Shown here in pieces: positions 6,785-15,047 of a stretch of 64,000 bases of DNA. Numbering within the stretch: the first letter of the stretch is position 1; the number at the start of each line of letters is the position of its first letter. Below the pieces are notes generated by a model. The model did not search any database. It saw only the letters and a list, made by a program, of their open reading frames with translations, and was not told the DNA's origin. Origin of the DNA: Elusimicrobiales bacterium (lineage in GTDB: Bacteria; Elusimicrobiota; Elusimicrobia; Elusimicrobiales; UBA9959). The translations under genes and the position numbers were made by a program. Location of the stretch: the NCBI GenBank assembly GCA_023701245.1, contig JAMPXK010000007.1:1-64000 (forward strand), given 5' to 3'.

Positions 6785-8622
6785 CAGTTCAATTTCGCGT
6801 ATTTCCCGGCCGCGGCGGCCTCGCCTTCGAGGCCCAGTTTCCGGAGCGTTTCCATGGTGGGGATACCGCGCTTGTCGTAGCCGCGCTGGTCGTAGTAATG
6901 CTGCAGCAGCGAGTCGTACTTGTCATACTCCAGCACCACGCCTTTCTGCGGGCCTTCGGTATCGGCGTTGCTCTTATCGAACCAGACCGCCGGCGGGTAA
7001 TCGTCCTTGCGGGTGACGTTCGGGAACTCGCGCAGGTAATGCAGCTTTATCATGGAGTAGGCGCGGTCTGCCGCGGTCCAGAAATTCTCCAGCGTCCAGT
7101 CCAGACCCGTGACGGCGTTGAAGAACTTGGGATAGTTCTCCAGTTCGTAGCCCACTTCCACCCAGGGAAAGCGGCAGGCCACCAGCATTTCGAACAGGCC
7201 GCCGCGGATGCGCTGCAGTTCTATCACCTTGGCCGCCTTCTCGGGGCCGTAGCTCTCGCGCTTGCTGTGCTTGAGCTCGAAGGTGATGATCCAGGCCTCG
7301 CGGTGGTGGCCGCCTATGGCCGCCACGCCGAAGGCCAGCGCCTGACCGGGAATGGACTTGCAGTTGTAGGCGGCCATCTCCAGGCCTTTGACCTGCATGG
7401 CGTAGTCCGCGGAGTTCTTGCCGTAGACCTTGGCGGCCTTCAGCGCGCCGTCGGCCAGCAGGTTGCCGGCCTCGCCCTTACGGGTGGCTATGTCCCAGAG
7501 CAGCGTTTTGCCCTTATCGGCGTCGCCGAATTTGAAGTCGCCCTTGGCGGCGCCGTGCTCTATGGCGTCGGCGTAGAAGCCCAGCACCGCGCCCGCGGAG
7601 ATGGTGTCCAGGCCATAGTCGTCGCACAGGTAATTCAGCGAGCCCACCTTTTTGAGGTCGAACACGTTCACGTTCGGGCCCAGCATACCGATATTCTCGT
7701 AGTCCAGCTCGCTCTCGCGGCCTTCGTCGTCGTGGATGGTGATGCCGCAATGCATGGTGCAGCTGGGGCAGCCGTAGGTGGCTATGCGGGCGGCGTCCAG
7801 GCGCTCGCCGTCTATCTTGTGGGCCTCCGGATGGGAAGTTTTGCGCATGTTCTGCACGGGCAGGCCGTTGACCTCGTTGCACCAGGCCAGCACGGCGTTG
7901 GTGCTCTGCTTCGACCAGCCGCTTTTCTGGTCCAGCTCGCGGGCCTTCTTCAGGCCGTCTATGCCGAGCTTGCGCATCAGCTCCGGGTCCGCCTGCGGGA
8001 TCTGCTTGGTGCCTTTCACCACTATGGCCTTGAGCATTTTGGAACCCATCACGGCGCCTATGCCGGGGCGGCCGCCGGCGCGGCCTTCCAGGCTGCGGAT
8101 CACGGCGAACAGTACCTTGTTCTCGCCGGCCTGGCCGATATTGAGCACGCCGGCGTTCTTGCCGTGCTTCTTATAGATCCATTCGTTGGAGAAGTAGGTG
8201 CCCTTGCCCCACATCTCGTCCGCGGGCAGGAACTCCACCTTGTCGTCCTCTATGTTGAGGTAGGTCGGCTTATCGGCCTTGCCCTCTATTATCATGGCGT
8301 CGTAGCCGGCCTTGCGCAGCTGGCTGGAAACGTTGGAGCCCAGGTTGCCGTCGCCGTAGAAACCGGTGAGCGGGGACTTAGCCGCCACCACCACTTTGCC
8401 GGTGTTCGGGGCCGGGATGCCGGCTATGGGGCCCAGGGCCACCACCAGTTTGTTCTCGGGACCCAGCGGGTCTATGCCGGGTTTGAGTTCGTCGAAAAGT
8501 ATTTTGGAGGCGAAACCTCGCCCGCCTACCCATTTTTTGGCGAAGTCTTCCGTAAAGCTTTCTTTCTTCCAGGTTTTGTCGGTGAGGTTCACCCTCAGGA
8601 TATAGCCGGTCCAGCCTTTCAT
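6784..8622 (-). CDS. aor: Tungsten-containing aldehyde:ferredoxin oxidoreductase
   Basis: Oxidises aldehydes to carboxylates with ferredoxin as acceptor, using a bis-pterin tungsten centre and one [4Fe-4S] cluster (612 aa, normal for the family). The N-terminal GGRGFASKILFDEL and pterin-binding GNLGSNVSSQLRKAGYD segments are clear. Cluster ligands are C285, C288 and C292 (YGCPSCTMHCG) and the distant C483 (VACRFPW); DYENIGMLGPN and CDDYGLDTISAG are also family-typical. The start follows CGGAGGGAAC. The gene is coupled to the MoaD-like gene and sits beside a tungstate transporter and cofactor operon, supporting W rather than Mo. The exact substrate class (AOR versus FOR or a benzoyl-type enzyme) cannot be told. 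Confidence 0.95.
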   Translation of the reverse strand: MKGWTGYILRVNLTDKTWKKESFTEDFAKKWVGGRGFASKILFDELKPGIDPLGPENKLVVALGPIAGIPAPNTGKVVVAAKSPLTGFYGDGNLGSNVSSQLRKAGYDAMIIEGKADKPTYLNIEDDKVEFLPADEMWGKGTYFSNEWIYKKHGKNAGVLNIGQAGENKVLFAVIRSLEGRAGGRPGIGAVMGSKMLKAIVVKGTKQIPQADPELMRKLGIDGLKKARELDQKSGWSKQSTNAVLAWCNEVNGLPVQNMRKTSHPEAHKIDGERLDAARIATYGCPSCTMHCGITIHDDEGRESELDYENIGMLGPNVNVFDLKKVGSLNYLCDDYGLDTISAGAVLGFYADAIEHGAAKGDFKFGDADKGKTLLWDIATRKGEAGNLLADGALKAAKVYGKNSADYAMQVKGLEMAAYNCKSIPGQALAFGVAAIGGHHREAWIITFELKHSKRESYGPEKAAKVIELQRIRGGLFEMLVACRFPWVEVGYELENYPKFFNAVTGLDWTLENFWTAADRAYSMIKLHYLREFPNVTRKDDYPPAVWFDKSNADTEGPQKGVVLEYDKYDSLLQHYYDQRGYDKRGIPTMETLRKLGLEGEAAAAGKYAKLN

Positions 8623-8825
8623 GTTCCCTCCGTTGGATTGAACTGCAAAAGATAATTAATTTTACCTTTTTAAAAAGGCGGCGCGCGGTACTTTGGGCCC
8701 AGCCGGACCTGGGCCCTAATACGCGGTTTTTTTAGGCACAAAGCCTTATGTGCGCAAGCACCGCTAATTTGTAACCTAGTCTTGCAAGATCTTGGGCCTT
8801 ACCGGGCCACTTTAAGGAGCTAACG
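8623..8825. promoter_or_regulatory. Divergent AOR / secreted-protein intergenic region with a perfect hairpin
   Basis: 203 bp holding the promoters of both flanking genes. GGGCCCAG at 8695-8702 pairs with CTGGGCCC at 8709-8716 (loop CCGGAC). It is followed after eight bases by seven T's on the plus strand, so it could be an operator-like palindrome or a weak attenuator. On the minus strand an AT-rich block (AAAATTAATTATC) suits a -10 for AOR. No known riboswitch is recognised. Confidence 0.4.
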
Positions 8826-9287
8826 ATGAAAATATTAATGACCGCCGTACTGCTTGCCTCGGGATTTTCCCCGCTGGCCGCAGGTTCTTTCGCCGACCTG
8901 AGCTCGCAGGCCCCGGCCAGCGAGATCAAACTCCCATCCCCGGTACTGGTTCCCGCCCAGGACAAAGCCGTTCAGAGCTGGGCCGAAGCCGCCAAGCTCG
9001 CTTTCGAGCGCGAAATCGAGGCCGGCGGCCTGACCAATTTCGCCGACCTTAAAGAGCTCCCCCCCGGCGCCCGCGCCAGGCTGGAAAAAGAGCTGGCCAC
9101 CCTGCCCGAGGGCCCCGGCAACACTTCCGAAGCCTTCAAACTGAACGTCAACGGCCGCACCGCCTTCGTGGTGCAGAGCTACGTGCACGACGACACCATG
9201 CGCGCCTGGCTCTTCAACGCGGCCGGCGTGCTGGTGGCCCGCGGCGAAGGCAGCGTGGACAAAGAATTCGCCTGGCTGCCGCTGTAA
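8826..9287 (+). CDS. Secreted protein of unknown function
   Basis: 153 aa with an N-terminal signal peptide (MKILMTAVLLASGFSPLAAG, cleavage near residue 20), then a Pro/Ser-rich linker and an alpha/beta C-terminal region (NGRTAFVVQSYVHDDTMRAWLFNAAGVLVARGEG) of about 50 residues. No family is recognised. AAGGAG is well placed before the ATG, and a strong terminator follows, so it is a monocistronic gene. It is divergent from AOR and convergent with another secreted unknown. Confidence 0.7.
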   Translation: MKILMTAVLLASGFSPLAAGSFADLSSQAPASEIKLPSPVLVPAQDKAVQSWAEAAKLAFEREIEAGGLTNFADLKELPPGARARLEKELATLPEGPGNTSEAFKLNVNGRTAFVVQSYVHDDTMRAWLFNAAGVLVARGEGSVDKEFAWLPL

Positions 9288-9300
9288 GACAGCGGCGGAC

Positions 9301-9337
9301 AAAAAAGGCCTGGGGTTACCCCCAGGCCTTTTTATTT
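9301..9337. terminator. Bidirectional intrinsic terminator
   Basis: AAAAAAGGCCTGGGG, loop TTA, then CCCCAGGCCTTTTTATTT. Both sides carry the A/T run, so it can end both the plus-strand gene at 9287 and the minus-strand gene at 9360. Confidence 0.88.
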
Positions 9338-9359
9338 AACGACCGGTTATGGCCGGCGC

Positions 9360-10028
9360 TTATCTGCCGCCGGTGAACATGCGGCCGGTTATCACATAAA
9401 GTTCCCTGCCGCTCTTTTCGGTCCAGATCTCAGAGTAGTCGAAGTGCAGGCCGCTGACCTTTATGGTGGTCAGGATATCGACGTTCTCACTGTAAGCCTC
9501 TTTCAGCACCACGGTCCCTTTCTCATAGGAGCCGGCTTCCGCGCCGTTCTGGTCCAGCAGCAGCGGACCTTGCTTGGTCCAGCGCGCCGGCTCCGAGGCC
9601 AGGCCAACGAAGCCGCAGTCGAAGTAACCATCCTTGCGCTCCAGGTGATCTTTCTTGTCCTCGAAGATCAGCCACATGACGTCGCAGCGGGTACCGGAAC
9701 CCTGGTAGGTCCACTCGCCCCAGCCGGTCCATTTTCCGGCCAGGCTGTTCTCCGGGTTGGCGGCGCGCCCATCGGCCGCAGGCAGGGACTGCCCGGGCCG
9801 GGAGTTGTCCGCGGGGCGGCCGGCGGCGGGCTGAAAAGCTCTGGCCATGGCGGGCCTTCCGGGCAGGGTCACGGCGGGAAGTTCGCCGCCGGGTAAAGCC
9901 CCCCCGAGGGCGGCAACGCCGGCCAGCAGGCTGTCCGGCCGCGGGGCCGCCTGCGCGAAAGCGCCCTGAACAACGGCCAGAACTGCGGCCGCGCCCAGCA
10001 TAGCCGCAAAACTCTTTTTCAGTTTCAT
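9360..10028 (-). CDS. Secreted protein of unknown function with Pro/Ala-rich linker
   Basis: 222 aa from the ATG at 10028, preceded by AAGGACAGG. There is a signal peptide (KKSFAAMLGAAAVLAVVQGAFA, cleavage about residue 26), a Pro/Ala/Gly-rich low-complexity stretch to about residue 95, then a compact beta-rich domain from LAGKWTGWGEWTYQGSGTRCDVMWLIFEDKKDHLERKDGYFDCGF to the end. That domain has two Cys that could form a disulfide. It looks like a lipocalin-like ligand-binding fold, but that is only an impression. The open frame extends upstream to 10187 without a better start. Confidence 0.65.
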   Translation of the reverse strand: MKLKKSFAAMLGAAAVLAVVQGAFAQAAPRPDSLLAGVAALGGALPGGELPAVTLPGRPAMARAFQPAAGRPADNSRPGQSLPAADGRAANPENSLAGKWTGWGEWTYQGSGTRCDVMWLIFEDKKDHLERKDGYFDCGFVGLASEPARWTKQGPLLLDQNGAEAGSYEKGTVVLKEAYSENVDILTTIKVSGLHFDYSEIWTEKSGRELYVITGRMFTGGR

Positions 10029-10090
10029 GATCAGCACCTGTCCTTTCCTTGAATTAACCTTACCTCTGCCGCGGCGCGGTTTCCCGCGCG

Positions 10091-10489
10091 CTACGCCTTG
10101 CCGTACTCCGCCAGGGCCTTCTGCACCAGGCCCAGCACCGTAGCGGACGGCGTCATCTTGGGCAGGAAGGCCCGGCACTCCTTGCACTGGCCTATCACGT
10201 AGTGTTCCTTCATCTTGGCGTAGTCCTCGCCGGTCAGCACGATGAAAGGGATCCTGGCCAGTTCCGGCCGGGACGAGGCCAGCTTGTTGACTTCCTTTAT
10301 GAAGGTCACCCCGTCCATCACCGGCATGGAAATGTCCACCAGCATCAGGTCGGGGATGAAAGTCTCCATCTTCTCCAGGGCCTTCTGGCCGTCCGCCGCC
10401 ACCTGCGCGGTATATCCGGCCTCCATGAACATAAACTGGTACATGGTGCGCATGGCGTAATCGTCGTCTATCACCAGGATATTTGCCAT
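10091..10489 (-). CDS. Single-domain response regulator (CheY-like)
   Basis: 132-aa stand-alone receiver domain. Acidic pocket DDD at residues 8-10, phospho-acceptor D52 in LMLVDISMPVMDG, the T in VLTGED, and the switch Lys K111 (FLPKMTP). Unusually, C102 and C105 form a CKEC pair just before K111, replacing the ordinary alpha4-beta5 region; this could bind metal or be redox active. No kinase is adjacent; mog follows 13 bp upstream on the same strand, so it may sit at the end of the molybdopterin operon. Confidence 0.85.
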   Translation of the reverse strand: MANILVIDDDYAMRTMYQFMFMEAGYTAQVAADGQKALEKMETFIPDLMLVDISMPVMDGVTFIKEVNKLASSRPELARIPFIVLTGEDYAKMKEHYVIGQCKECRAFLPKMTPSATVLGLVQKALAEYGKA

Positions 10490-10502
10490 AAATGTCCCCC
10501 CG

Positions 10503-10985
10503 CTAATGCCCGCCGCCCCGGAGCATCTCCAGGGCGTGCGGTATCAGGTCCAGCACCGCTTCCAGGGATTCCTTCACGGCCTTGGGGCTGCCGGGCAGGT
10601 TCAGGATGATGGTGCCGCCGCGTATGCCGCAGATGCCGCGCGAAAGCGCGGCTTTTTTCGTCTTCCTGAGCCCTTCGGCGCGCATCAGCTCCGGCAGGCC
10701 GGGGATATTCTTTTCCAGCACCTGGGCGGTGGCCTCGGGCGTGACGTCGCGGCCGCTGAAGCCGGTGCCGCCTGTAGTGACGGCCACGTCGACCCTGAGC
10801 GTGTCGCAGTAATGCAGCAGTTTCTCTTTGATGGCGGGGATCTCGTCGGGCACCAGGTCGTAGGCGGCCACGCGGCCGCCTATGGCCTTCACCATTTCAC
10901 CCACCAGCTTGCCGCTGACGTCCTCGGCTTCGCCGCGGGAGCAGCGGTCGCTGGAGGTAAGTACGGCTATTTCAATAAAGGCCAA
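10503..10985 (-). CDS. mog: Molybdopterin adenylyltransferase (MogA/MoaB family)
   Basis: 160-aa MogA/MoaB-fold enzyme that adenylates molybdopterin to prepare metal insertion by MoeA. The family signature TTGGTGFSGRDVTPEA (about residues 70-85), SSDRCSRGEAED near the N-terminus and the C-terminal LPGSPKAVKESLE are clear. It overlaps the MOSC gene by 14 bp and belongs to the minus-strand cofactor operon. Gene order with moaC and moaA argues that it serves AOR's tungstopterin. Confidence 0.9.
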   Translation of the reverse strand: MAFIEIAVLTSSDRCSRGEAEDVSGKLVGEMVKAIGGRVAAYDLVPDEIPAIKEKLLHYCDTLRVDVAVTTGGTGFSGRDVTPEATAQVLEKNIPGLPELMRAEGLRKTKKAALSRGICGIRGGTIILNLPGSPKAVKESLEAVLDLIPHALEMLRGGGH

Positions 10986-11421
10986 TGGGGTCTCCCACGG
11001 CGATCTCGCCGCCTTCCACGACTTCCGCGAAAATGCCCTTTCGCGGCATTATGCAGTCTCCCACCTGATGGTAGATGGCGCAGCGGCTGTGGCATTCTTT
11101 GCCTATCTTGGAGATTTTCAGCACGGCGGTACTGCCGGCGCGGAGTTTATCGCCCAGCTTCAGGGCGGCCAGGTCCAAGCCCTCGGTGGTAAGGTTCTCC
11201 GCGTAAATACCGGGGCGGATCTCCACCCCGGCGCCTTTGGCCCTGGCATCGGCCATCTGGCCGCGCACGCTTTCCATGTCCAGCAGGCTGACCTGGCGGA
11301 CGTCGGTACCGGCATGGGCGTCCCCGGCTATGCCAAGGCCTTTTACCAGCACGGCCTTCTGAACGCCCTCTTTCGGGACGCCCTTGGCGGCGCTGCAGTT
11401 TATCGAGAAGATCTTTCCCAT
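10972..11421 (-). CDS. MOSC-domain protein
   Basis: 149-aa MOSC domain (molybdenum cofactor sulfurase C-terminal). Small stand-alone MOSC proteins are thought to bind or sulfurate Mo/W cofactor. The conserved core is visible: GLGIAGDAHAGTDVRQVSLLD, ENLTTEGLDLAALKLGDKLRAG and the Cys-bearing IGKECHSRCAIY, where a conserved Cys would carry the sulfane sulfur. The start at 11421 shares one base with the moaC stop. The frame is open to 11511, but that region is moaC. Confidence 0.9.
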   Translation of the reverse strand: MGKIFSINCSAAKGVPKEGVQKAVLVKGLGIAGDAHAGTDVRQVSLLDMESVRGQMADARAKGAGVEIRPGIYAENLTTEGLDLAALKLGDKLRAGSTAVLKISKIGKECHSRCAIYHQVGDCIMPRKGIFAEVVEGGEIAVGDPIGLY

Positions 11422-11849
11422 TAATCGCGCTTGTAATGCCCGCTTTTGCCGCCCAGCTTCTCCAGCAGGAAAATTTCGCCTATCTCCAGGTCCTGGGCGT
11501 ACATCTTGCACATGTCGTAAATGGTGAGGGCCGCGGCGCTGGCGGCCACCAGGGCCTCCATCTCCACGCCGGTCTTGCCCGTGCAGCGGGCCTCGGTGGT
11601 TATGCGCACCCCCGCTTTTTCCACCTTGAACTCCACTCCCACGAAATTCAGCGGCAGGTTATGGCACAGCGGGATAAGCCCGGCGGTGTTCTTGGCGGCG
11701 AGGATGCCGGCGAAGCGCGCGGCCTCCAGCACGTTCCCCTTGGCCAGCGTGCCGGCTTTTATCAGCCGGACGATGGCGGGGGTAAGGCGTATGTACGCCT
11801 GCGCCCGCGCGGTGCGCCTGGTATCTTTTTTATCGCCTACGTCTATCAT
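11421..11849 (-). CDS. moaC: Cyclic pyranopterin monophosphate synthase MoaC
   Basis: Second step of molybdopterin synthesis: converts the MoaA product to cyclic pyranopterin monophosphate (142 aa). Signatures LIPLCHNLPLNFVGVEF and GKTGVEMEALVAASAAALTIYDMCK are full matches. The N-terminus begins directly with MIDVGDKKDTRRTA, as in typical MoaC. moaA starts 8 bp upstream and MOSC overlaps downstream. Confidence 0.95.
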   Translation of the reverse strand: MIDVGDKKDTRRTARAQAYIRLTPAIVRLIKAGTLAKGNVLEAARFAGILAAKNTAGLIPLCHNLPLNFVGVEFKVEKAGVRITTEARCTGKTGVEMEALVAASAAALTIYDMCKMYAQDLEIGEIFLLEKLGGKSGHYKRD

Positions 11850-11857
11850 AGCAGCCC

Positions 11858-12814
11858 CTACCCGCCTATACTGCTCATCTCGACATGACCCGCCGAAGGC
11901 GAGTCTTTCCTGTAACTAGATTTTACTAAAAATATCTTTTTAATACGGTCGTCCAGGACCGCGTCGGGCGCGCCGCCGCGCAGCAGGTCCTTAAGGCCGT
12001 GAGTGGCCGGCGAGAACAGGCAGGGATAGACCCGGCCCGCGCAGTCCATGCGCACCCGGTTGCAGCTGCCGCAGAAATAGTCGCTGCGGCCGCTGATAAA
12101 CCCCACGCGGCCCTTGGCGCCGCGCAGCCTGTAAACGCTGGCGGGTCCGTCGGAAGCGGCGGCCGGCAGCCGCTCCAGGGGTCCCAGGGCGTCCTCTATC
12201 CTGCGCTTGGTTTCCGCGGTGGTGAACAGCGCGCCCTTAAGGCGGGCGGACCGCTCGTTGGCCGGGTAAAACTCTATGAACCGCACGGTAAGCGGCAGCT
12301 CCAGGGAAAGCCGCGCGAAGTCGGCGGCTTCGCCGTCGTTCAGGCCCTTCATAAGCACGGTATTGAGCTTCACCCCGGAGTACCCGGCGGCCAGAGCGGC
12401 GCTTATCCCCGCCCAGACCTTGTCCAGCCCGGAAGAGCCGGTGATCTTCCTGAAAGTCTCTTCCCTGAGGGAGTCCAGGCTGATGTTGACCCTGTCCAGG
12501 CCGGCTTCGCGCAGCGGACCGGCCAGTTTGCCCAGCAGCAGGCCGTTGGTGGTCAGCGCCAGTTCCCTCAGGCCGGGAACGGCGGCGAGCATCCCCACCA
12601 GGCCCACCACGTTCTTCTTTACCAGAGGCTCACCGCCGGTAAGGCGGATCTTCCTTACGCCAGCCCGCACGAAAGCCGCGGCGGCGCGCGTCAGTTCCTC
12701 GTGGCGCAGCAGTTCCTCATGCCGGAGGAACTTCCCCTTCTCCAGCGGGGTACAGTAGACGCAGTTAAGATTGCACCTGTCGGTAAGCGACAGCCTGAGG
12801 TAATCTACAGCCAT
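11858..12814 (-). CDS. moaA: GTP 3',8-cyclase MoaA (radical SAM)
   Basis: Radical SAM enzyme that cyclises GTP, the first step of pterin-cofactor synthesis (318 aa). Radical SAM cluster ligands C14, C18, C21 (DRCNLNCVYC). The second [4Fe-4S] site that binds GTP is C248, C251 and C265 (YFCGSCNRVR...YPCLFS). The protein ends with Gly-Gly, as MoaA should for catalysis. It overlaps moeA by 10 bp. This is a normal-length, intact copy. Confidence 0.96.
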   Translation of the reverse strand: MAVDYLRLSLTDRCNLNCVYCTPLEKGKFLRHEELLRHEELTRAAAAFVRAGVRKIRLTGGEPLVKKNVVGLVGMLAAVPGLRELALTTNGLLLGKLAGPLREAGLDRVNISLDSLREETFRKITGSSGLDKVWAGISAALAAGYSGVKLNTVLMKGLNDGEAADFARLSLELPLTVRFIEFYPANERSARLKGALFTTAETKRRIEDALGPLERLPAAASDGPASVYRLRGAKGRVGFISGRSDYFCGSCNRVRMDCAGRVYPCLFSPATHGLKDLLRGGAPDAVLDDRIKKIFLVKSSYRKDSPSAGHVEMSSIGG

Positions 12815-13986
12815 GAGATGAATTTCGCCTTTTCGCCTTTCTTTACGGCGCCGTTCTCCTTCACCATCGTAAAGCCGCCGGCCGCGGCCAGCGCCAGAAT
12901 GTCCGCCGAGCCGTTATTGGAGATCTCTTTCAGCGAGAACCGGGCGTCTACGCCTACCGTGGAAAGCATCATGGCCCGGCGCGGGGTGCGGGGTTCGAAA
13001 GCCGCGGCGCAGACGCCGTCCAGGAAGACCGGCGCGAAGTCGGGGCGGCCGGCCATCTTGCGGATGGCGGGCCGGATATAGGCGAGGTAGGCCATAAAGT
13101 TGGCCACCGGGTTGCCGGGAATGCCGAATACGAGCGTGCGGCCCCTTACGCCGAAGAACATGGGCTTGCCGGGACGCACGCGCACGGCGTGAAAAAGTTT
13201 TTTTACGCCGAGTTCTTCAAGCACGCCGGGCACCAGATCATAGTCGCCCATGGATACCCCCCCCGAGACCAGGGCGATATCCGCTTTCAGGGCTTTCGCC
13301 AGGGCGGCCCGGAGTTTTTTGTGCTCGTCGCGGACTATCACCGGCGCCGCGCCAATGCCGTCGGCTTTCAGCAGGGCTGAAAGCATGGGGCCATTGCTGT
13401 TGTAGATCCGGTCCTTGCCGAGGGGCTTGCCGGGCGGCACTATTTCTCCTCCGGTATTTATCAGCGACACCGAAGGCAACCGGCCGCATTTCACGGTACC
13501 CCGGCCGGCGGCCGCCAGGGCCGCCACGTGCTGCGCGCCGATTACTGTCCCGCGCCGCATTATCACCCGGCCTTTCTTTATGTCCTCGCCGCGCAGCGCT
13601 ATGTTATCTCTTTTGCCCGCGTTCTTGGAGAACCACACCAGGCCGCCGCTCTCCGCAGAGTACTCCACCATTATAACGGCGTCGGCGCCGGCCGGCACGG
13701 GCGCGCCGGTCATGATCTTGACGCAGCAGCCGGAAGCCAGCCTGCCCCTGAAACTTTTTCCGGCCTGTATAAGGCCAAGACATCTGAAGCCGCGGCCGGG
13801 CTTCACGTCCGCGGCGCGCACGGCGTAGCCGTCCACGGCGCTTTTGTCGAAAGGCGGCATGTCCAGGGCGGAACGTATCTCTTCGGCCAGCGCGCGGCCC
13901 ACGGCGTCTTCCACGCGGACCAGGACCGGCGGCAGCGGCCGGGCGCTCTTCATCACCACTTCCATCGCCTCTTCGAAAGTTATCAT
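12805..13986 (-). CDS. moeA: Molybdopterin molybdenumtransferase MoeA
   Basis: Inserts molybdate or tungstate into adenylated pterin (393 aa). Motifs: PPFDKSAVDGYAVRA in domain 3, VIMRRGTVIGAQHVAALAAAG, the MoCF site SGGVSMGDYDLVPGVL, and GIPGNPVANFMAYLAYIRPAIRKM. The ATG at 13986 follows AGAGGGAAC and overlaps the stop of the ATPase gene (ATGA), so translation is coupled to the transporter; an open extension to 14109 is a shadow. With a Tup transporter alongside, this copy probably handles tungstate. Confidence 0.94.
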   Translation of the reverse strand: MITFEEAMEVVMKSARPLPPVLVRVEDAVGRALAEEIRSALDMPPFDKSAVDGYAVRAADVKPGRGFRCLGLIQAGKSFRGRLASGCCVKIMTGAPVPAGADAVIMVEYSAESGGLVWFSKNAGKRDNIALRGEDIKKGRVIMRRGTVIGAQHVAALAAAGRGTVKCGRLPSVSLINTGGEIVPPGKPLGKDRIYNSNGPMLSALLKADGIGAAPVIVRDEHKKLRAALAKALKADIALVSGGVSMGDYDLVPGVLEELGVKKLFHAVRVRPGKPMFFGVRGRTLVFGIPGNPVANFMAYLAYIRPAIRKMAGRPDFAPVFLDGVCAAAFEPRTPRRAMMLSTVGVDARFSLKEISNNGSADILALAAAGGFTMVKENGAVKKGEKAKFISWL

Positions 13987-15047
13987 AGTTCCCTCTTTAT
14001 AAGGTGCGCGGCGGTCGCCTTGAACGAGGCGTACACTTGCGCGCCGGCCTTTAAGCCCAAGCCGTCCACCAGCTGCTTGGTCACGGCGGCCTGCAAGGTA
14101 AAACCGCAATCCAGTTCCACCTTATACTCCAGCCCCCACGGGGCCACCGAAACCACTTCCGCCTTAAAATTGTTGCGCCGCCCGCCGGCATCCGCGTTCA
14201 GGGAAACGCTGACGTCCTCGGGCCGCAGACAGAAGAACACGCTGTCGCCGGCCCCGCAGGAAGAAACCGCCATCAGCGTCCGGCCCCCGGCCTCTACCGA
14301 GCAGAGGTTCTCGCTATTGGCGGCCACGCGCCCGGGCAGGATGGTCTCCACCCCAACGAAATCCGCCACTTCTTTGGAAGCGGGCCGGGAGAAGATCTCC
14401 TGCGGCTCGCCTTGCTGCAGTATGCGACCGTTCACCAGCACCGCCAGCTTGTCGGCCAGCGTCAGCGCACCGGCCTGGTCCTGCGTCACCAGCACCACGG
14501 CGGCCCCGGAGGTTTTTATGACCTTGCGCAGGTCTCGGGCAATAGAGTCCTTTACCCGTTCGTCCAGGGCGGCGAACGGTTCGTCGAGCAGCAGCAGCTT
14601 CGGCCTGGTGACAAAGGCCCGCGCCAGGACGGCGCGGTGGCTTTCGCCCTGGGAAAGGGTCTTGGCGTTGCGCTCTTTGAGGTGCGCGATGCGCAACAGC
14701 TCCAGCGCCGCGTCCACCGCGGCGGCGTCGCGCAGGCCCCGCAGCCGCAGCGGCAGGGCCACGTTATTAAAAACGGTATCGTTGAGCAGGTAAGGCTGCG
14801 ACAGGACGGCTGCCATGGCCCGGCGCAACGGCAATTTATTGGCGGCCGCCAGCGCGTCGCGCCCCATGATCTCCAGGGTCCCGGCGGCAGGCTTGTTCAG
14901 CAGCGCCATGGCATTGAGCAGGGTGGTCTTCCCCGCGCCGTTGGGACCGATGATGGCGAACACCTCGCCTTCGCGGATGCGGAGCGACTCCACCTCCAGC
15001 CTGAAGCCGGAGTCGAAAGCGAGGCGCAGGCCGGAGAGCTTTATCAT
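13983..15047 (-). CDS. tupC: Tungstate/molybdate ABC transporter ATPase (TupC/ModC type)
   Basis: ATP-binding subunit (354 aa) with Walker A GPNGAGKTT at residues 34-42, Walker B LLLLDEP and a C-terminal TOBE-like oxyanion domain. The ABC signature reads LSQGESHR instead of LSGGQ, an atypical form. It overlaps moeA downstream and the permease upstream by 4 bp each (ATGA), so transporter and cofactor insertion are made together. TupC is chosen over ModC because the permease and binding protein are TupB/TupA-like. Confidence 0.9.
   Translation of the reverse strand: MIKLSGLRLAFDSGFRLEVESLRIREGEVFAIIGPNGAGKTTLLNAMALLNKPAAGTLEIMGRDALAAANKLPLRRAMAAVLSQPYLLNDTVFNNVALPLRLRGLRDAAAVDAALELLRIAHLKERNAKTLSQGESHRAVLARAFVTRPKLLLLDEPFAALDERVKDSIARDLRKVIKTSGAAVVLVTQDQAGALTLADKLAVLVNGRILQQGEPQEIFSRPASKEVADFVGVETILPGRVAANSENLCSVEAGGRTLMAVSSCGAGDSVFFCLRPEDVSVSLNADAGGRRNNFKAEVVSVAPWGLEYKVELDCGFTLQAAVTKQLVDGLGLKAGAQVYASFKATAAHLIKREL

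Noticed and set aside
8695-8716. GGGCCCAG/CTGGGCCC hairpin as an intrinsic terminator
   Set aside because: The T-run does not follow the stem directly and no gene ends upstream of it; it is kept only as a possible operator.
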